Shown here one piece after another: positions 1 through 9,108 of a stretch of DNA of 64,000 nt. This DNA comes from JACMQX01 sp040385105. Its GTDB lineage: Bacteria > Pseudomonadota > Gammaproteobacteria > Burkholderiales > Burkholderiaceae_C. The first letter of the stretch is position 1. Every line of letters starts with the position of its first letter. The position numbers were made by a program, and so were the translations under genes. The DNA lies in NCBI GenBank assembly GCA_040385105.1, contig JAZKHY010000010.1, positions 18,130 to 82,129 of the forward strand, written 5' to 3'. Below the pieces are notes generated by a model, which was not told the origin of the DNA, did not search any database, and worked only from the letters and a program-made list of their open reading frames with translations.

Positions 1-665
1 ATTGCAGCGATCGCGACAATGGCCTGGCAGATTTCTGCCAGGTCGCTGCCCCAGTTCTCGCGCCGGTGGACTGTCACGAGCAGGTGGCCCAGGCCCTGGA
101 CGCGGCGCTGCACGCCATGGTGACGGCAGACCCATTGCTGGGCATCGATCACGGTATTGCCGGTCAGGTAGACGGAAGCCGGCGCCACGCCTTCGGCCAG
201 CAGCGCATCTCGCGCGCCCGCCGTCGGCGCAAACTGGAAGGTGGCCAGACGCGAGATCATCTGGCGCAGGCCCTCTTCAGGGAAGGGTCGGGTGAGGTTG
301 TAGGTCCGCAGGCCGGCTTCCACATGGGCCAGCGGCACGCGGTGATGGAATGCGGCCAGCGCGCCCTGGAAGGCGCTTTCGGTGTCGCCCTGCACCACGA
401 CGAGTGACCAGTCGCGGCTTTGCATGATGCCGTCCAGCTGCTGGCGGCAGGCCAGGCTGAAGTCCAGCAGGCTGCTGCCCGGGCGGCTCAGCGTGATGTC
501 GGGCACGATGCCGAACGAGCCGAGGATCGGCCCGGCCATGTCGCCATGCTGTGCGGTGTGCAGCCACTGCACCCGCGCCCAGCCGCATTCGCGCAGCGCG
601 TGGTACACCGGGGCGAGCTTGATGATCTCGGGGCGGGTACCGCTTATGAGCAGGATGTCGCGCAT
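1..665 (-). CDS. wecB: UDP-N-acetylglucosamine 2-epimerase (non-hydrolysing), 3' end beyond window
   Basis: The minus-strand reading frame from the ATG at 665 runs off the left edge (about 221 codons, no stop). It opens with MRDILLISGTRPEIIKLAPV, the characteristic N-terminus of non-hydrolysing UDP-GlcNAc 2-epimerases. It continues with QGDTESAFQGALAAFHHRVP, VEAGLRTYNLTRPFPEE and, near the edge, VTVHRRENWG, all in family order. The family interconverts UDP-GlcNAc and UDP-ManNAc in the cytoplasm for surface polysaccharide synthesis. A GGGAGG sequence lies 3 nt before the ATG, which is a short but plausible spacing. Only the N-terminal Rossmann half and the start of the second domain are visible. 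It is divergent from the cyclic-di-GMP gene, so an exopolysaccharide role is conceivable but is inference. Confidence 0.93.
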   Translation of the reverse strand, partial: MRDILLISGTRPEIIKLAPVYHALRECGWARVQWLHTAQHGDMAGPILGSFGIVPDITLSRPGSSLLDFSLACRQQLDGIMQSRDWSLVVVQGDTESAFQGALAAFHHRVPLAHVEAGLRTYNLTRPFPEEGLRQMISRLATFQFAPTAGARDALLAEGVAPASVYLTGNTVIDAQQWVCRHHGVQRRVQGLGHLLVTVHRRENWGSDLAEICQAIVAIAA

Positions 666-890
666 ATGCCTCCCATGGGCTGGAGGCAGCATGCCAAGTA
701 AGCTTCAAGCTGGCGGTTCATGATGTTTCTCTTTTTTATGGAAGCCAGCACCATGCGGCCCAACGTGTGAATCCAATGTAGGTGGCGTGCTACTTGCGAC
801 TTATGGGACGCAGCCTTTAACAGGCGTAGGACAGCTGCTTACATCGGGTAAGCGGCTGTAAAAGCCCTGCAAAGCCCGGTACATTCGGCC
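666..890. other. Divergent intergenic region with an 11-bp-stem hairpin (832-858)
   Basis: This 225-nt gap separates the divergent wecB and cyclic-di-GMP genes. The only clear structure is an inverted repeat, CAGCTGCTTAC (832-842) and GTAAGCGGCTG (848-858), with a 5-nt loop and one G-T pair. It ends 32 nt before the ATG at 891. No T-run follows on either strand, so it is not a standard terminator. It could be an operator or a leader hairpin. No convincing -35/-10 pair was found. Confidence 0.4.
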
Positions 891-3788
891 ATGCCCAACG
901 ATGCCGAACTCCTGCGACTGCTGCGCCTCGTGGCCCGGACGTGCCAGGCGCCGGTCGGCGTGATCACGCTCGTTGAGGAGGGCGCGCACCGCCTGCTGGC
1001 CAGCTGCGGCGTCATGATGGCCGACCCCTCCCGCCTGCTCGCGTTCAGCAGCGTCACGGCGTCCCAGGCCGGCGTGCATGCCGTGGCGGATACGACGCTT
1101 CCCGGGGCCTATGCAGGCTTGCCGCTCGTGGTGGAGGAGCCCTATATCCGGTCGTATTGCGGTGTGCCGCTGATCTCGCATGAAGGGCTGCTGATAGGCA
1201 CACTCGGCGTCATGGACCAGGTCCCCCGCGTGCCGGGCGAGCTGATGCGCGAGGCGCTGGAGACACTGGGCCAGCAGGTCGTTGCGCAGCTGGAACTGCG
1301 CCGGCACCGGCGCGTGCTGGCCGGCCTGTCCACCGAGCGCGACCGCATGAATTCGCTGCTCACAGGCCAGACGCGCCAGTTCCTGGACATGGCGGCGCGC
1401 TCGGCGCAGATGGGCGGCTGGCTGGTGGAACTGCCGTCACGCCGGGTGCTGATGTCCGAGCCGGTGGCGGCGATTTATGAGCGTGTGGCCGGCGCTGCCT
1501 TCGAGCTGGAGGACAAGATCGGGTACTGCGTGCCGGAGACCCGCGAGAGGTTCATGCAGGTGTTTGACACCTGCATCCGCGACGGCGTGCCGTTTGACGA
1601 AGAGATGGAGATCATCACCGCCAAGGGCCGCCGCCTGTGGGTCAGGACGATCGGCCATGCGGTGCGCGGCACCGACGGCCGGATGACGGGCGTGCATGGC
1701 GCCACACAGGACATCACCGAGAAAAAGCTGGCGCGGCTCGGGGCCCAGCGGATCGCCGAGAGGCTGGCCAGCACGCTGGAAAGCATCACCGATGCCTTCT
1801 TCACGCTGGACGCCGAATGGCGCTTTGTGTACCTGAACCACCAGAGCGAGCGGCTGCTCGGCCGCCCGCGCGAGCAGCTGCTCGGCCACCTGGTCTGGAA
1901 GGAATTCCGGCGAACGCTGCAATACGCGATGGAGCACCAGGCCGGCAAGGTACACGACGCGAGGACGCCGATCGAGTTCGAGCGGTACTACGCTCCGACG
2001 CGCATGTGGTTCGAGATGCGGGCCTACCCGTCCGAAGGCGGCTTTGCGGTGTACATGCGCGACGTCACCGAGCGGCGCAACTCTCAGGCCCAGCTGCGGC
2101 TTCTGGAGATGAGCGTGTCGCGGCTTAACGACCTGGTGCTCATTACCGAAGCCCCCGGCGACGACCCGGTGGACCAGCGCCTCGTGTTCGTCAACGATGC
2201 GTTCGAGCGCCACACCGGCCATGCGCGCGACGACGTGATCGGCCTGTCGCCGCGGCTGCTGCAGGGCCCGAAGACGCAGCGCACCGAGCTGGCCCGCATC
2301 AAGGTGGCGCTGCGCGAGAGCCAGCCGGTGCGGGCCGAACTGATCAACTACCGCAAGCATGGCGAGGAGTTCTGGATCGAGCTTGACATGGTGCCGCTGG
2401 CCAACGAACGCGGCCGGGTGACGCACTGGGTGGCGGTGGGCCGCGACATCACGCAGAGAAAGGCCGTTGTGGCCGAGATCCAGCACCTGGCCTTTGAGGA
2501 CCCCCTGACCCGCCTGCCCAACCGCCTGCTGCTGATGGACCGGCTGGCCGCTGCGCTGCCGGCCTGTGCCGCCGTCGGCCAGCACGGCGCGCTGATGTTC
2601 ATTGACCTGGACAACTTCAAGACGCTCAACGACACCCTGGGCCACGACAAGGGCGACCTGCTGCTGCAGCAGGTCGCCCGCCGCCTCGTCGCGTCGGTGC
2701 GCGAGGTTGACACGGTGGCACGGCTCGGCGGCGACGAGTTCGTCGTCATGCTGCTGGGCCTGGGCACCGACCCGGATGCCGCTGCGGAGGGCGCGCGTGT
2801 TGCAGCCGGCAAGATCCTCACCGCGCTGGGCGCGCCGTATCTCCTGAATGGCTCGGAGCATTTCAGCACCTGCAGCATCGGCGTGACCTGCTTCAGCGGC
2901 CACCTGGCCGGCGTAGGCGACCTGCTCAAGCAGGCTGACCTCGCGATGTACCAGGCCAAGTCGTCCGGCCGCAACACCGTCTGCCTGTTTGACCCGCAGA
3001 TGCAGGCGGCGGTCACAGCCCATGCCTCGCTGAGCTCTGACATGCGCCTCGGGCTGCGCGACAGGCATTTTGTGGTGCACTATCAGCCGCAGGTGGACCG
3101 CGACGGCCGCATGTCCGGCGTGGAGGCGCTGGTGCGCTGGCAGCATCCGCAGCGCGGGCTGATCGGCCCGTCCGACTTCATCCCCGTGGCCGAGGACACA
3201 GGGCTCATCCTGCCACTGGGCCACTGGGTGCTGGAGACGGCGTGCGACCAGATCGCGACATGGGCCAAGCGCCCGGAGACGGCGCACCTGAGCATTGCGG
3301 TGAATGTGAGCGTCAAGCAGTTCCGCCACCCCGAGTTTGTGGACCTGGTGGTGGCCGCCATAGAGCAGACAGGCATCAGCCCGCACAGGCTCAAGCTGGA
3401 ACTCACCGAGACGCTGCTGGCCGATGGGATGGAGGTGACGATTGCGAAGATGGGCATCCTCAAGGACATGGGCGTGACGCTGGCGCTGGACGACTTCGGC
3501 ATGGGTTACTCGGCCCTTTCAAGCCTCAAGCGCATTCCGCTGGACCAGCTGAAGATCGACAAGACCTTTGTGCGCGACATCCTGCGCGACCCCAACGACG
3601 CCGCCATCGCCCGCGCCATCATTGCCATGGCCCAGAGCCTGGGCCTGGGCGTGATGGCCGAAGGTGTGGAAAGCGAAGCCCAGCGCGAATTCCTCGCGCG
3701 CCAGGGCTGCCACAGCTACCAGGGCTACCTGTTCTGCAAGCCGCTGCCGATCAATGAGCTGGAGGTGTTCATGGCTGGATTGGGCTGA
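891..3788 (+). CDS. GAF-PAS(x3)-GGDEF-EAL cyclic-di-GMP turnover protein
   Basis: The 965-residue protein has an N-terminal GAF-like domain (about 1-145), then roughly three PAS/PAC units (about 165-290, 295-405, 410-535), a GGDEF domain and an EAL domain. The GGDEF signature is intact (RLGGDEF, GGDEF at 613-617), preceded by DPLTRLPNR at about 537. The EAL domain keeps EALVRW (745), NVSVKQFRHPEF, ELTETLL, DDFGMGYS, LKIDKTFV and AEGVE, so the usual metal and catalytic residues are present. Both diguanylate cyclase and phosphodiesterase activities are possible. No transmembrane segment is visible, so it is probably a cytosolic sensor. The ATG at 891 is the first start after an in-frame stop at 849-851, but no strong ribosome site precedes it. 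The GAF domain looks slightly short at its N-terminus. Confidence 0.93.
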   Translation: MPNDAELLRLLRLVARTCQAPVGVITLVEEGAHRLLASCGVMMADPSRLLAFSSVTASQAGVHAVADTTLPGAYAGLPLVVEEPYIRSYCGVPLISHEGLLIGTLGVMDQVPRVPGELMREALETLGQQVVAQLELRRHRRVLAGLSTERDRMNSLLTGQTRQFLDMAARSAQMGGWLVELPSRRVLMSEPVAAIYERVAGAAFELEDKIGYCVPETRERFMQVFDTCIRDGVPFDEEMEIITAKGRRLWVRTIGHAVRGTDGRMTGVHGATQDITEKKLARLGAQRIAERLASTLESITDAFFTLDAEWRFVYLNHQSERLLGRPREQLLGHLVWKEFRRTLQYAMEHQAGKVHDARTPIEFERYYAPTRMWFEMRAYPSEGGFAVYMRDVTERRNSQAQLRLLEMSVSRLNDLVLITEAPGDDPVDQRLVFVNDAFERHTGHARDDVIGLSPRLLQGPKTQRTELARIKVALRESQPVRAELINYRKHGEEFWIELDMVPLANERGRVTHWVAVGRDITQRKAVVAEIQHLAFEDPLTRLPNRLLLMDRLAAALPACAAVGQHGALMFIDLDNFKTLNDTLGHDKGDLLLQQVARRLVASVREVDTVARLGGDEFVVMLLGLGTDPDAAAEGARVAAGKILTALGAPYLLNGSEHFSTCSIGVTCFSGHLAGVGDLLKQADLAMYQAKSSGRNTVCLFDPQMQAAVTAHASLSSDMRLGLRDRHFVVHYQPQVDRDGRMSGVEALVRWQHPQRGLIGPSDFIPVAEDTGLILPLGHWVLETACDQIATWAKRPETAHLSIAVNVSVKQFRHPEFVDLVVAAIEQTGISPHRLKLELTETLLADGMEVTIAKMGILKDMGVTLALDDFGMGYSALSSLKRIPLDQLKIDKTFVRDILRDPNDAAIARAIIAMAQSLGLGVMAEGVESEAQREFLARQGCHSYQGYLFCKPLPINELEVFMAGLG

Positions 3789-3794
3789 TCGCTG

Positions 3795-3836
3795 ATACCT
3801 CCGTATGGTGGCGCGCACGGGCCTTCTTCGCACAAT
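3795..3836 (+). promoter_or_regulatory. ATAC-N4-GTAT dyad + N24 + CACAAT, promoter of the first unknown paralogue
   Basis: The dyad ATACCTCCGTAT occupies 3795-3806. Exactly 24 nt later comes CACAAT (3831-3836), a plausible -10 hexamer. The dyad centre would lie near -42, typical of an activator site. The sequence between and after is also conserved with the region upstream of the paralogue at 9232 (GCGCGC, CGGGCC, GCACAATGAAA). The same dyad and spacing recur upstream of the unrelated gene starting at 12935. The gene start lies 62 nt downstream of CACAAT. Confidence 0.6.
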
Positions 3837-3898
3837 GAAACTCATCTTTGATGACCGCCTGGGTGGGCGGCCCGCTCGCGCGGCAACAGGAGTTTCAG

Positions 3899-5422
3899 AT
3901 GAGCTCGACCACATCAGGCACCGCAAGAGCGGCTACCTTCACCGCACCTGACTTGCACGCGCAGGGCGTGCCATCCCCAACCACAACACAAGTGCCGGAC
4001 AGCAGCGCCATGCGCCTGGAACCCCGTGCTCACCAGCCGGGTCTGCCTCTGGGCGGGGACCCGAGGCAGGCGCATGATGTGCTGCAGGCAAGCCTGCGCA
4101 GCCTTGTGACGGGTCCGGGAGACGATGGGCAAGTCACAGAGCTCATCAGGGCGCAGCCGGACGGCAAGATCGACACCCGGCTGGACGAATCATGGACTCC
4201 GCCCGCGAAGGCGGAGCCGACCCTGGCTGAGCCCGTGCTGCAGTGGTCGAGCAGACTGCAGGTGAGCGACTTGCCCGCAGGCAGCCGCCCGGCGACGCTC
4301 AAGGAACTCGAGCGCACCCGTTCCATCGCCACTCAGTCCAGCCTGGACAGTCATGACGCCGGCTACCAGCTTCACGACCCGCGTGTCATCGCGCACCCGG
4401 GCGGCCATGGTCTGATCTTCAGTGCGTTCCAGCTGGGCCGGGAGGACTGCTGGAGCGCAGCCTGGGCCAGCCCGCCGACGCCGGAGCTGCTGGACGACCA
4501 CGAGGGCTGGCGGCTGTATTTTGACGCCAGCAAAATCCATCGCATGACCGATGGCCAGATGCTGGTGCAGACCGTCACGGCCCAACCGGATCATGGTGAC
4601 AACCTGGGGCAGCTGAGCCTGGAGGCCCTGTCACGCCTGCCGTACGCGACACCCTTGAGCCTGCGTGACGAGACGGTGTACCTTGTCCCGCCCATGCCTG
4701 GCCGCTGGCCGGGCATGGTGGAGGTGTTCATGCTTAACGGGAATGCGAGGGTGCTGGACATGAAGCCGGCGGATGCCTGGAAGCATCCGGACGGTTTGGG
4801 CATGACCTGCCTGTTCGAGCATGGGAGCGCCCCATTGTTCTATGGCCGGCCGGAGAAGGGCTCGCTCATCGCCACTGACCTGCAGCACCTGCTGCCAGGG
4901 GATCTGCTCAGCATCAATGGGTTGAAGGTGCGGTTGCAGGGCAGGGATGGGCCGGCGCATGAGGTGACAACCCTGGTGGGTACACCGCGCAGTTTCACCG
5001 TGGATTGGGAGCCGCAGCTGGACATCCGTTGCATCGGCCCGGGGCCGCTGACCTGGGATCGCTTTGGCATGCTGAAGGCCGGCATGCCGCTGCAATGGGT
5101 GGGTAACGATGGCGTGGTGACGGACTGCCGGTTTCTCTGCGGTGCATGGGACGCGTTCAGGACTCCAGGGCTGTTTGACGATGGGCAGCCTGAAAGTGGG
5201 CAGGAAGCCAGCGACCAGATTCTGGTGGTCGTGCCGCAGGCGATGGCCGCTGAACTTGCCGGCGACATCTGTGATTTTGAAGAGACGGTCAATGGCGGCG
5301 AGGGCGCTGTATTCATCGTCCCGCTTGGCGAGTTGAGGCTTCCAGGCGGAGTTGCCGAGGCGCCGCTTGAAACCAGGCGTCAGGCCACCGGAGAAAAAAG
5401 GAAAGAACCCCCGCCGGCCTGA
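3899..5422 (+). CDS. Protein of unknown function, paralogue of the 9232-10776 product
   Basis: I do not recognise this 507-residue protein. The ATG at 3899 is preferred because AGGAG precedes it, and because the equivalent Met has the equivalent position in the paralogue. The first 45 residues are rich in Ser, Thr, Pro and Gln. Then follow a shared segment ending in QPDGKIDT, a variable linker, and a long conserved C-terminal half. The most similar stretch (about 4613-4936) reads LSRLPYATPL, RWPGMVEVF, WKHPDG, FEHGS, YGRPEKGSL and DLLSING, about 70% identical to the paralogue by eye. Further on are DIRCIGPGPLTWDRF and PLGELRLP. There is no transmembrane segment or Sec signal. The low-complexity N-terminus would suit a secreted effector, but that is inference. 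It converges on degQ. Confidence 0.8.
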   Translation: MSSTTSGTARAATFTAPDLHAQGVPSPTTTQVPDSSAMRLEPRAHQPGLPLGGDPRQAHDVLQASLRSLVTGPGDDGQVTELIRAQPDGKIDTRLDESWTPPAKAEPTLAEPVLQWSSRLQVSDLPAGSRPATLKELERTRSIATQSSLDSHDAGYQLHDPRVIAHPGGHGLIFSAFQLGREDCWSAAWASPPTPELLDDHEGWRLYFDASKIHRMTDGQMLVQTVTAQPDHGDNLGQLSLEALSRLPYATPLSLRDETVYLVPPMPGRWPGMVEVFMLNGNARVLDMKPADAWKHPDGLGMTCLFEHGSAPLFYGRPEKGSLIATDLQHLLPGDLLSINGLKVRLQGRDGPAHEVTTLVGTPRSFTVDWEPQLDIRCIGPGPLTWDRFGMLKAGMPLQWVGNDGVVTDCRFLCGAWDAFRTPGLFDDGQPESGQEASDQILVVVPQAMAAELAGDICDFEETVNGGEGAVFIVPLGELRLPGGVAEAPLETRRQATGEKRKEPPPA

Positions 5423-5494
5423 CAGGCGGCTCTGGACTTTCAGGGCAGACCAGTCGCGAAAGGAGATGTGGACGCCAGCCTCATTCCAGCATCC

Positions 5495-7015
5495 TCAACC
5501 CACCGGCACGGGCACGAAGATCCTGTCGTCGCCCCGTCGAATCAGCAACGCGACCGACTTGCCGGACTTGCCAACAAGTGTCCGCACCTGTTCCACCGAT
5601 TTCACCGGCGTGCCGTTGATGGCCAGCAGCACGTCGCCTGCTTCCACGCCGGCAGTGGCTGCCGCACCGCCTGCGTCTTCCACGACAAGGCCCTCTGCAA
5701 TGCCGGAGTCTCGCTTCTCCGACGGTTGCAAAGGGCGGAGAGCCAGACCGAGCTTGCCCTGGGTGGACGGGCCGCTGCTTGCGGCTTCCACCTTGCCGGC
5801 CTTGTCCTCGACGCTGCCGAGCGTGGCGGCCAGGTTCAGGCTGCCGCCCTTGCGCCAGATGTCCAGCCTGACCTTGTCACCGGGCGCGGCCATGCCGATG
5901 AAGGCCGGCAGGTCGGCCGATGTCACGATGGGCTGGCCGTTGACGCCGCGGATCACGTCGCCGGGCTGCAGGCCGGCCTTGTCGGCGGCGCTGCCACGGG
6001 CCACGCTGGAGACCAGCGCGCCTTCAGGCTTGTCCAGGCCGAACGACTCGGCCAGCGCCTGGTTGATGCCCTGCACCGACACGCCCAGCTGCGCATGCTC
6101 GACCTTGCCGTGCGCGACCAGCCGGTCCTTGATCTTCGCCGCCACGTCGATCGGGATGGCGAACGACAGGCCCTGGTAGCCGCCGGTCTGGCTGTAGATC
6201 TGCGAGTTGATGCCGATCACCTCGCCGCGCGCATTGAACAGCGGGCCGCCCGAGTTGCCGGGGTTCACCGCGACATCGGTCTGGATGAAGGGCACATAGC
6301 TGTCGTCGGGCAGGCTGCGGCCCTTGGCGCTGACGACGCCGGCCGTCACCGTATTCTCGAATCCATACGGCGAGCCGATGGCCAGCACCCACTCGCCCAC
6401 CTTCAGGTCGCTCGGCTTGCCCATTGCAACCACCGGCAGGTTCTTTGCATCAATCTTGAGCACGGCCACGTCGGTCTTCGGGTCTGCGCCGAGCACCTTC
6501 GCGCGGAACTCGCGGCGGTCGGTGAGCTTGACGGTGACTTCCTTCGCGTCGCGCACCACATGGGCATTGGTCAGGATGATGCCGTCGGCACTCAGGATGA
6601 AGCCCGAGCCCTGGCCGCGCACCGGTGTCTCGCGCGGCATGCCGCGCCCGCCCTGGCCTTGCTGGAAACGGCGGAAGAATTCGAGGAAGGGGTCTTCGCC
6701 ACGCTGGCCGCGCCCGCCGCGTTCAGCGGTTTCGCCTTCGTCATACGAGGCTTTCTGCGTGCCGGTGACACTGATGTTCACCACGGCGGGGCCGTAGCGT
6801 TCGGTGATCTGCGAGAAGTCGGGCGCAGTCACGGGCATGATGGCCGGCGCGGATGTGCCCGGCACCGCAAGCTGCGGCGCCGCGGCGCTGATGGCGGGTG
6901 CGGCATTGGCGCGCGACAGCTGCCTGTCGGCAAAGGATGCGCCCGCGCCGCCGATGACGCCGGCCGCGACGAGCGCGAGCATCAGGCGGGATGTCTTGAG
7001 GGAAACGGTCTGCAT
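5495..7015 (-). CDS. degQ: Periplasmic serine protease, HtrA/Do family (DegQ-like)
   Basis: The 506-residue protein has an N-terminal hydrophobic signal/anchor (residues 11-29), a trypsin-like domain and two PDZ domains (about 285-375 and 410-500). The catalytic triad is visible: His152 in LTNAHVV, Asp182 in TDVAVLKID and Ser255 in NPGNSGGPLF. The family degrades or refolds misfolded envelope proteins. The LA-loop region (residues 85-135) is Gly/Arg-rich. The ATG at 7015 has AGGAG eight nt upstream, so the longer open frame to 7054 is not used. It is the third gene after a response regulator and histidine kinase on the same strand. The 66-nt spacer before it carries its own promoter with a likely response-regulator box, suggesting control by that system in response to envelope stress. 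Confidence 0.95.
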   Translation of the reverse strand: MQTVSLKTSRLMLALVAAGVIGGAGASFADRQLSRANAAPAISAAAPQLAVPGTSAPAIMPVTAPDFSQITERYGPAVVNISVTGTQKASYDEGETAERGGRGQRGEDPFLEFFRRFQQGQGGRGMPRETPVRGQGSGFILSADGIILTNAHVVRDAKEVTVKLTDRREFRAKVLGADPKTDVAVLKIDAKNLPVVAMGKPSDLKVGEWVLAIGSPYGFENTVTAGVVSAKGRSLPDDSYVPFIQTDVAVNPGNSGGPLFNARGEVIGINSQIYSQTGGYQGLSFAIPIDVAAKIKDRLVAHGKVEHAQLGVSVQGINQALAESFGLDKPEGALVSSVARGSAADKAGLQPGDVIRGVNGQPIVTSADLPAFIGMAAPGDKVRLDIWRKGGSLNLAATLGSVEDKAGKVEAASSGPSTQGKLGLALRPLQPSEKRDSGIAEGLVVEDAGGAAATAGVEAGDVLLAINGTPVKSVEQVRTLVGKSGKSVALLIRRGDDRIFVPVPVG

Positions 7016-7053
7016 GGTCTGGACTCCTGGTTGATCCGGTTTGCGATGGATCA

Positions 7054-7086
7054 ACTATGGGGCCGGGACCTTAGGCAGGCCTTAAG
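7054..7086 (-). promoter_or_regulatory. PmrA/QseB-type box and -10 upstream of degQ
   Basis: Read on the minus strand, CTTAAG (7086-7081), 5 nt, CCTAAG (7075-7070), then 10 nt and CATAGT (7059-7054) as a -10. PmrA-type regulators bind CTTAAG-N5-CTTAAG direct half-sites with an 11-bp period, and the OmpR-type regulator encoded two genes upstream belongs to that subfamily. The regulator's own promoter (9141-9109) has the same box with the same 10-nt gap. The box overlaps the last codons of the kinase gene. Confidence 0.6.
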
Positions 7087-8431
7087 CGGGTGCAGCAAAG
7101 CGCACTTCCGCGCGCAGCCCGCCGAGCCTTGCGGAGGTGCCCAGCACCAGCGTGGCGCCGTGCCGCTGCGCGACAGCCCGCACGATGGCCAGGCCCAGGC
7201 CGCTGCCGGTGCTGTGCGAGGCGGCATCGGGCGCGCGGTAGAAGCGGTCGAACACGCGGCCGCGCTCGGCTTCGGGAATGCCGGGGCCGCTGTCTTCCAC
7301 CGCCAGCACCACCTCGTTGCCCTGCAGCCGCAGGTCCACATCCACCTGGCCGGGCGGGGGCGTGTACTTCACGGCGTTGTCCACCAGGTTGCGCAGCATC
7401 ATGCGCAGGGCCGCGGGTTCACCGTTGATGTTGAGGGCCTCGCTGGTGGCGCCGGGTGCCATGCCCAGGTCGATCCCCCTGGCTGCCGCGTGCGGCAGCG
7501 CATCGCCCACAGCCAGGCGCAGCACCTCCTGCAGGTCGACGGGCGCGCGGTGGCCGGGCTGCGGCGAGCCTTCGGCGCGCGCCAGCGCCAGCAACTGTTC
7601 CACGAGATGGATGGCGCGGTCGATGCCCTGGTTCAGCCGTGCAACCGCGGCCTCGCGCGCCGCCGGGTCGGCATCCTGCGCGCCGCCGCGCAGGGCCTGC
7701 GCCTGCAGCTTGAGGGCCGACAGCGGCGAGCGAAGCTCATGTGCGGCATCGGCCACAAAGTGCTGCTGCGCCTCAAAGGCATCGCGCAGCCGGCCGAACA
7801 GGCCATTGAGTTCGCGCACCAGCGGTCGCACCTCGTCGGGCAGGCCGGCATCGGCCAGCGGCGAGAAGTCGTCCGCCGCGCGCGATGCCACCTGGCGTCG
7901 CGCCCGCTCCACCGGTGCCAGCGAGCGGCTGACCACCCACCAGACAAACAGCATCAGCAGCGGCGCCATCAGCGCCACCGGCAGCACTGCATGGGCGGCG
8001 ATGGCGCGCGCACGCGCGTTGCGCTCGCTCACGTCCTGCGCAATCTGCACCGTCTGCACCGGCGTCTGCACCGTGTACACCCGGAAGGCACGGCCCTGCA
8101 CCACCACGTCGGAGAAGCCGAGCACGCCGCTTTGCGGCAGCGCCGAGCGTGGCGAGCGGAAGATGCGCGCGCCGTCCGGCCCCCAGATCTGCACCAGGAA
8201 GTCGAAGTCCTCTTCGTCATCGGGCGGGGGGCGCGGTTCAAGACCCCGCGGCATCGAATGCGCCATCTGCCGCAGGTGGTAGTCAAACAGCGCGTCGGCC
8301 TGCTGCAGGGCGCTGCGGTAGGCGCCGACACCCTGGATGGCGGCGAACAGGCCGATGGCCAGCAGCAACAGCAGCAGCAGGCGCTTGCGCAGCGAATGGC
8401 CGGTGCCGTCATTCATGGTTGAAGGGGTCAT
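7082..8431 (-). CDS. Sensor histidine kinase, QseC/PmrB-like
   Basis: The 449-residue inner-membrane kinase has a first transmembrane segment at about 17-35, a periplasmic loop to about 145 with an acidic patch (DDEEDFDF, 71-78), a second transmembrane segment at about 148-168, then HAMP and catalytic regions. The phospho-acceptor is His231 in the H-box DAAHELRSPLSAL. The ATPase domain shows the N-box (LRNLVDNAVKYTP), G1 (VEDSGPGIP), F-box (FDRFYR) and G2 (GSGLGLAIV). The ATG at 8431 overlaps the regulator stop as ATGA, indicating translational coupling. The signal sensed is unknown. In QseC/PmrB relatives, acidic periplasmic loops bind metals or adrenergic-type signals, so the acidic patch is suggestive only. 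Confidence 0.92.
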   Translation of the reverse strand: MTPSTMNDGTGHSLRKRLLLLLLLAIGLFAAIQGVGAYRSALQQADALFDYHLRQMAHSMPRGLEPRPPPDDEEDFDFLVQIWGPDGARIFRSPRSALPQSGVLGFSDVVVQGRAFRVYTVQTPVQTVQIAQDVSERNARARAIAAHAVLPVALMAPLLMLFVWWVVSRSLAPVERARRQVASRAADDFSPLADAGLPDEVRPLVRELNGLFGRLRDAFEAQQHFVADAAHELRSPLSALKLQAQALRGGAQDADPAAREAAVARLNQGIDRAIHLVEQLLALARAEGSPQPGHRAPVDLQEVLRLAVGDALPHAAARGIDLGMAPGATSEALNINGEPAALRMMLRNLVDNAVKYTPPPGQVDVDLRLQGNEVVLAVEDSGPGIPEAERGRVFDRFYRAPDAASHSTGSGLGLAIVRAVAQRHGATLVLGTSARLGGLRAEVRFAAPA

Positions 8432-9087
8432 GTGCGCGGCACCAGGTAGCCCAGCCCGCGCACCGTCTGGATGAATTCCGCGCCCAGCTTCTTGCGCACG
8501 CCGTGGACGTACACCTCCACCGCATTGCTGCTGACCTCGTCTTTCCAGCTGAACAGCTTTTCTTCCAGCTGCGCGCGCGAGAACACCACGCCGGGGCGCG
8601 ACAGCATCGGCTCCAGCACCGCCCATTCGCGCGCCGACAGCGACACCGGCGCGCCGTTGACCGAGGCCTCGCGGGTGGCCGGGTTCAGGCTCACGCCCTT
8701 GTGGCTGTAGGCCGGGCCGGCCTGGCCCGCGCCGCGGCGCAGCAGGGCGCGGATGCGGGCATGCAGCTCGTCGATGTCATAAGGCTTGACGACATAATCG
8801 TCGGCGCCGGCGTCAAGGCCGGCAATGCGGTCGCCGATGGCGTCGCGCGCGGTGGCCACCAGCACCGGTACCGCGCTCCTGCGCGCCCGCAGGCGGCGCA
8901 GCACATCCAGGCCGTCCTGCTTCGGCAGGCCCAGGTCGAGCAGCACCAGGTCGTAGCTGCCGGAGGCCAGCGCGGTGTCGGCCATCTCGCCGTCGCGCAC
9001 CCAGTCCACGGCATAGTGCGCGCCGCGCAGCGCGGCAAGCACGGCTTCGCCGATCATGGTGTCGTCTTCGACGAGCAGCAGTCGCAT
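8428..9087 (-). CDS. OmpR/PhoB-family response regulator, QseB/PmrA subfamily
   Basis: The 219-residue protein has a receiver domain (1-115) with the acidic pocket EDD (7-9), phospho-acceptor Asp51 in LVLLDLGLP and Lys101 in VVKPYD. The C-terminal winged helix (about 125-215) shows LSAREWAVLEPML and SSNAVEVYVHGVRKKLG, the recognition-helix region typical of QseB/PmrA/BasR members. The ATG at 9087 is chosen because it begins the receiver fold (MRLLLVEDD). It is cotranscribed with the kinase (4-nt overlap) and probably with degQ. It probably activates its own promoter through the box at 9125-9141. Confidence 0.93.
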   Translation of the reverse strand: MRLLLVEDDTMIGEAVLAALRGAHYAVDWVRDGEMADTALASGSYDLVLLDLGLPKQDGLDVLRRLRARRSAVPVLVATARDAIGDRIAGLDAGADDYVVKPYDIDELHARIRALLRRGAGQAGPAYSHKGVSLNPATREASVNGAPVSLSAREWAVLEPMLSRPGVVFSRAQLEEKLFSWKDEVSSNAVEVYVHGVRKKLGAEFIQTVRGLGYLVPRT

Positions 9088-9108
9088 GGGTTGGGTCCTC
9101 TTCGCGCC

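Noticed and set aside
277..708. Closed minus-strand frame over the wecB region
   Set aside because: It is in a different phase from the epimerase motifs, which run from 665 through the window edge.
1437..3386. Minus-strand frame of about 649 codons inside the GGDEF-EAL gene
   Set aside because: The opposite strand has all GGDEF and EAL motifs in order; the minus translation has none.
5468..8422. Long plus-strand frame (about 984 codons) across degQ and the kinase gene
   Set aside because: It is antisense to two clear genes with intact motifs. Its translation is His/Arg/Ala-rich with no domain, typical of a shadow of GC-rich codons.
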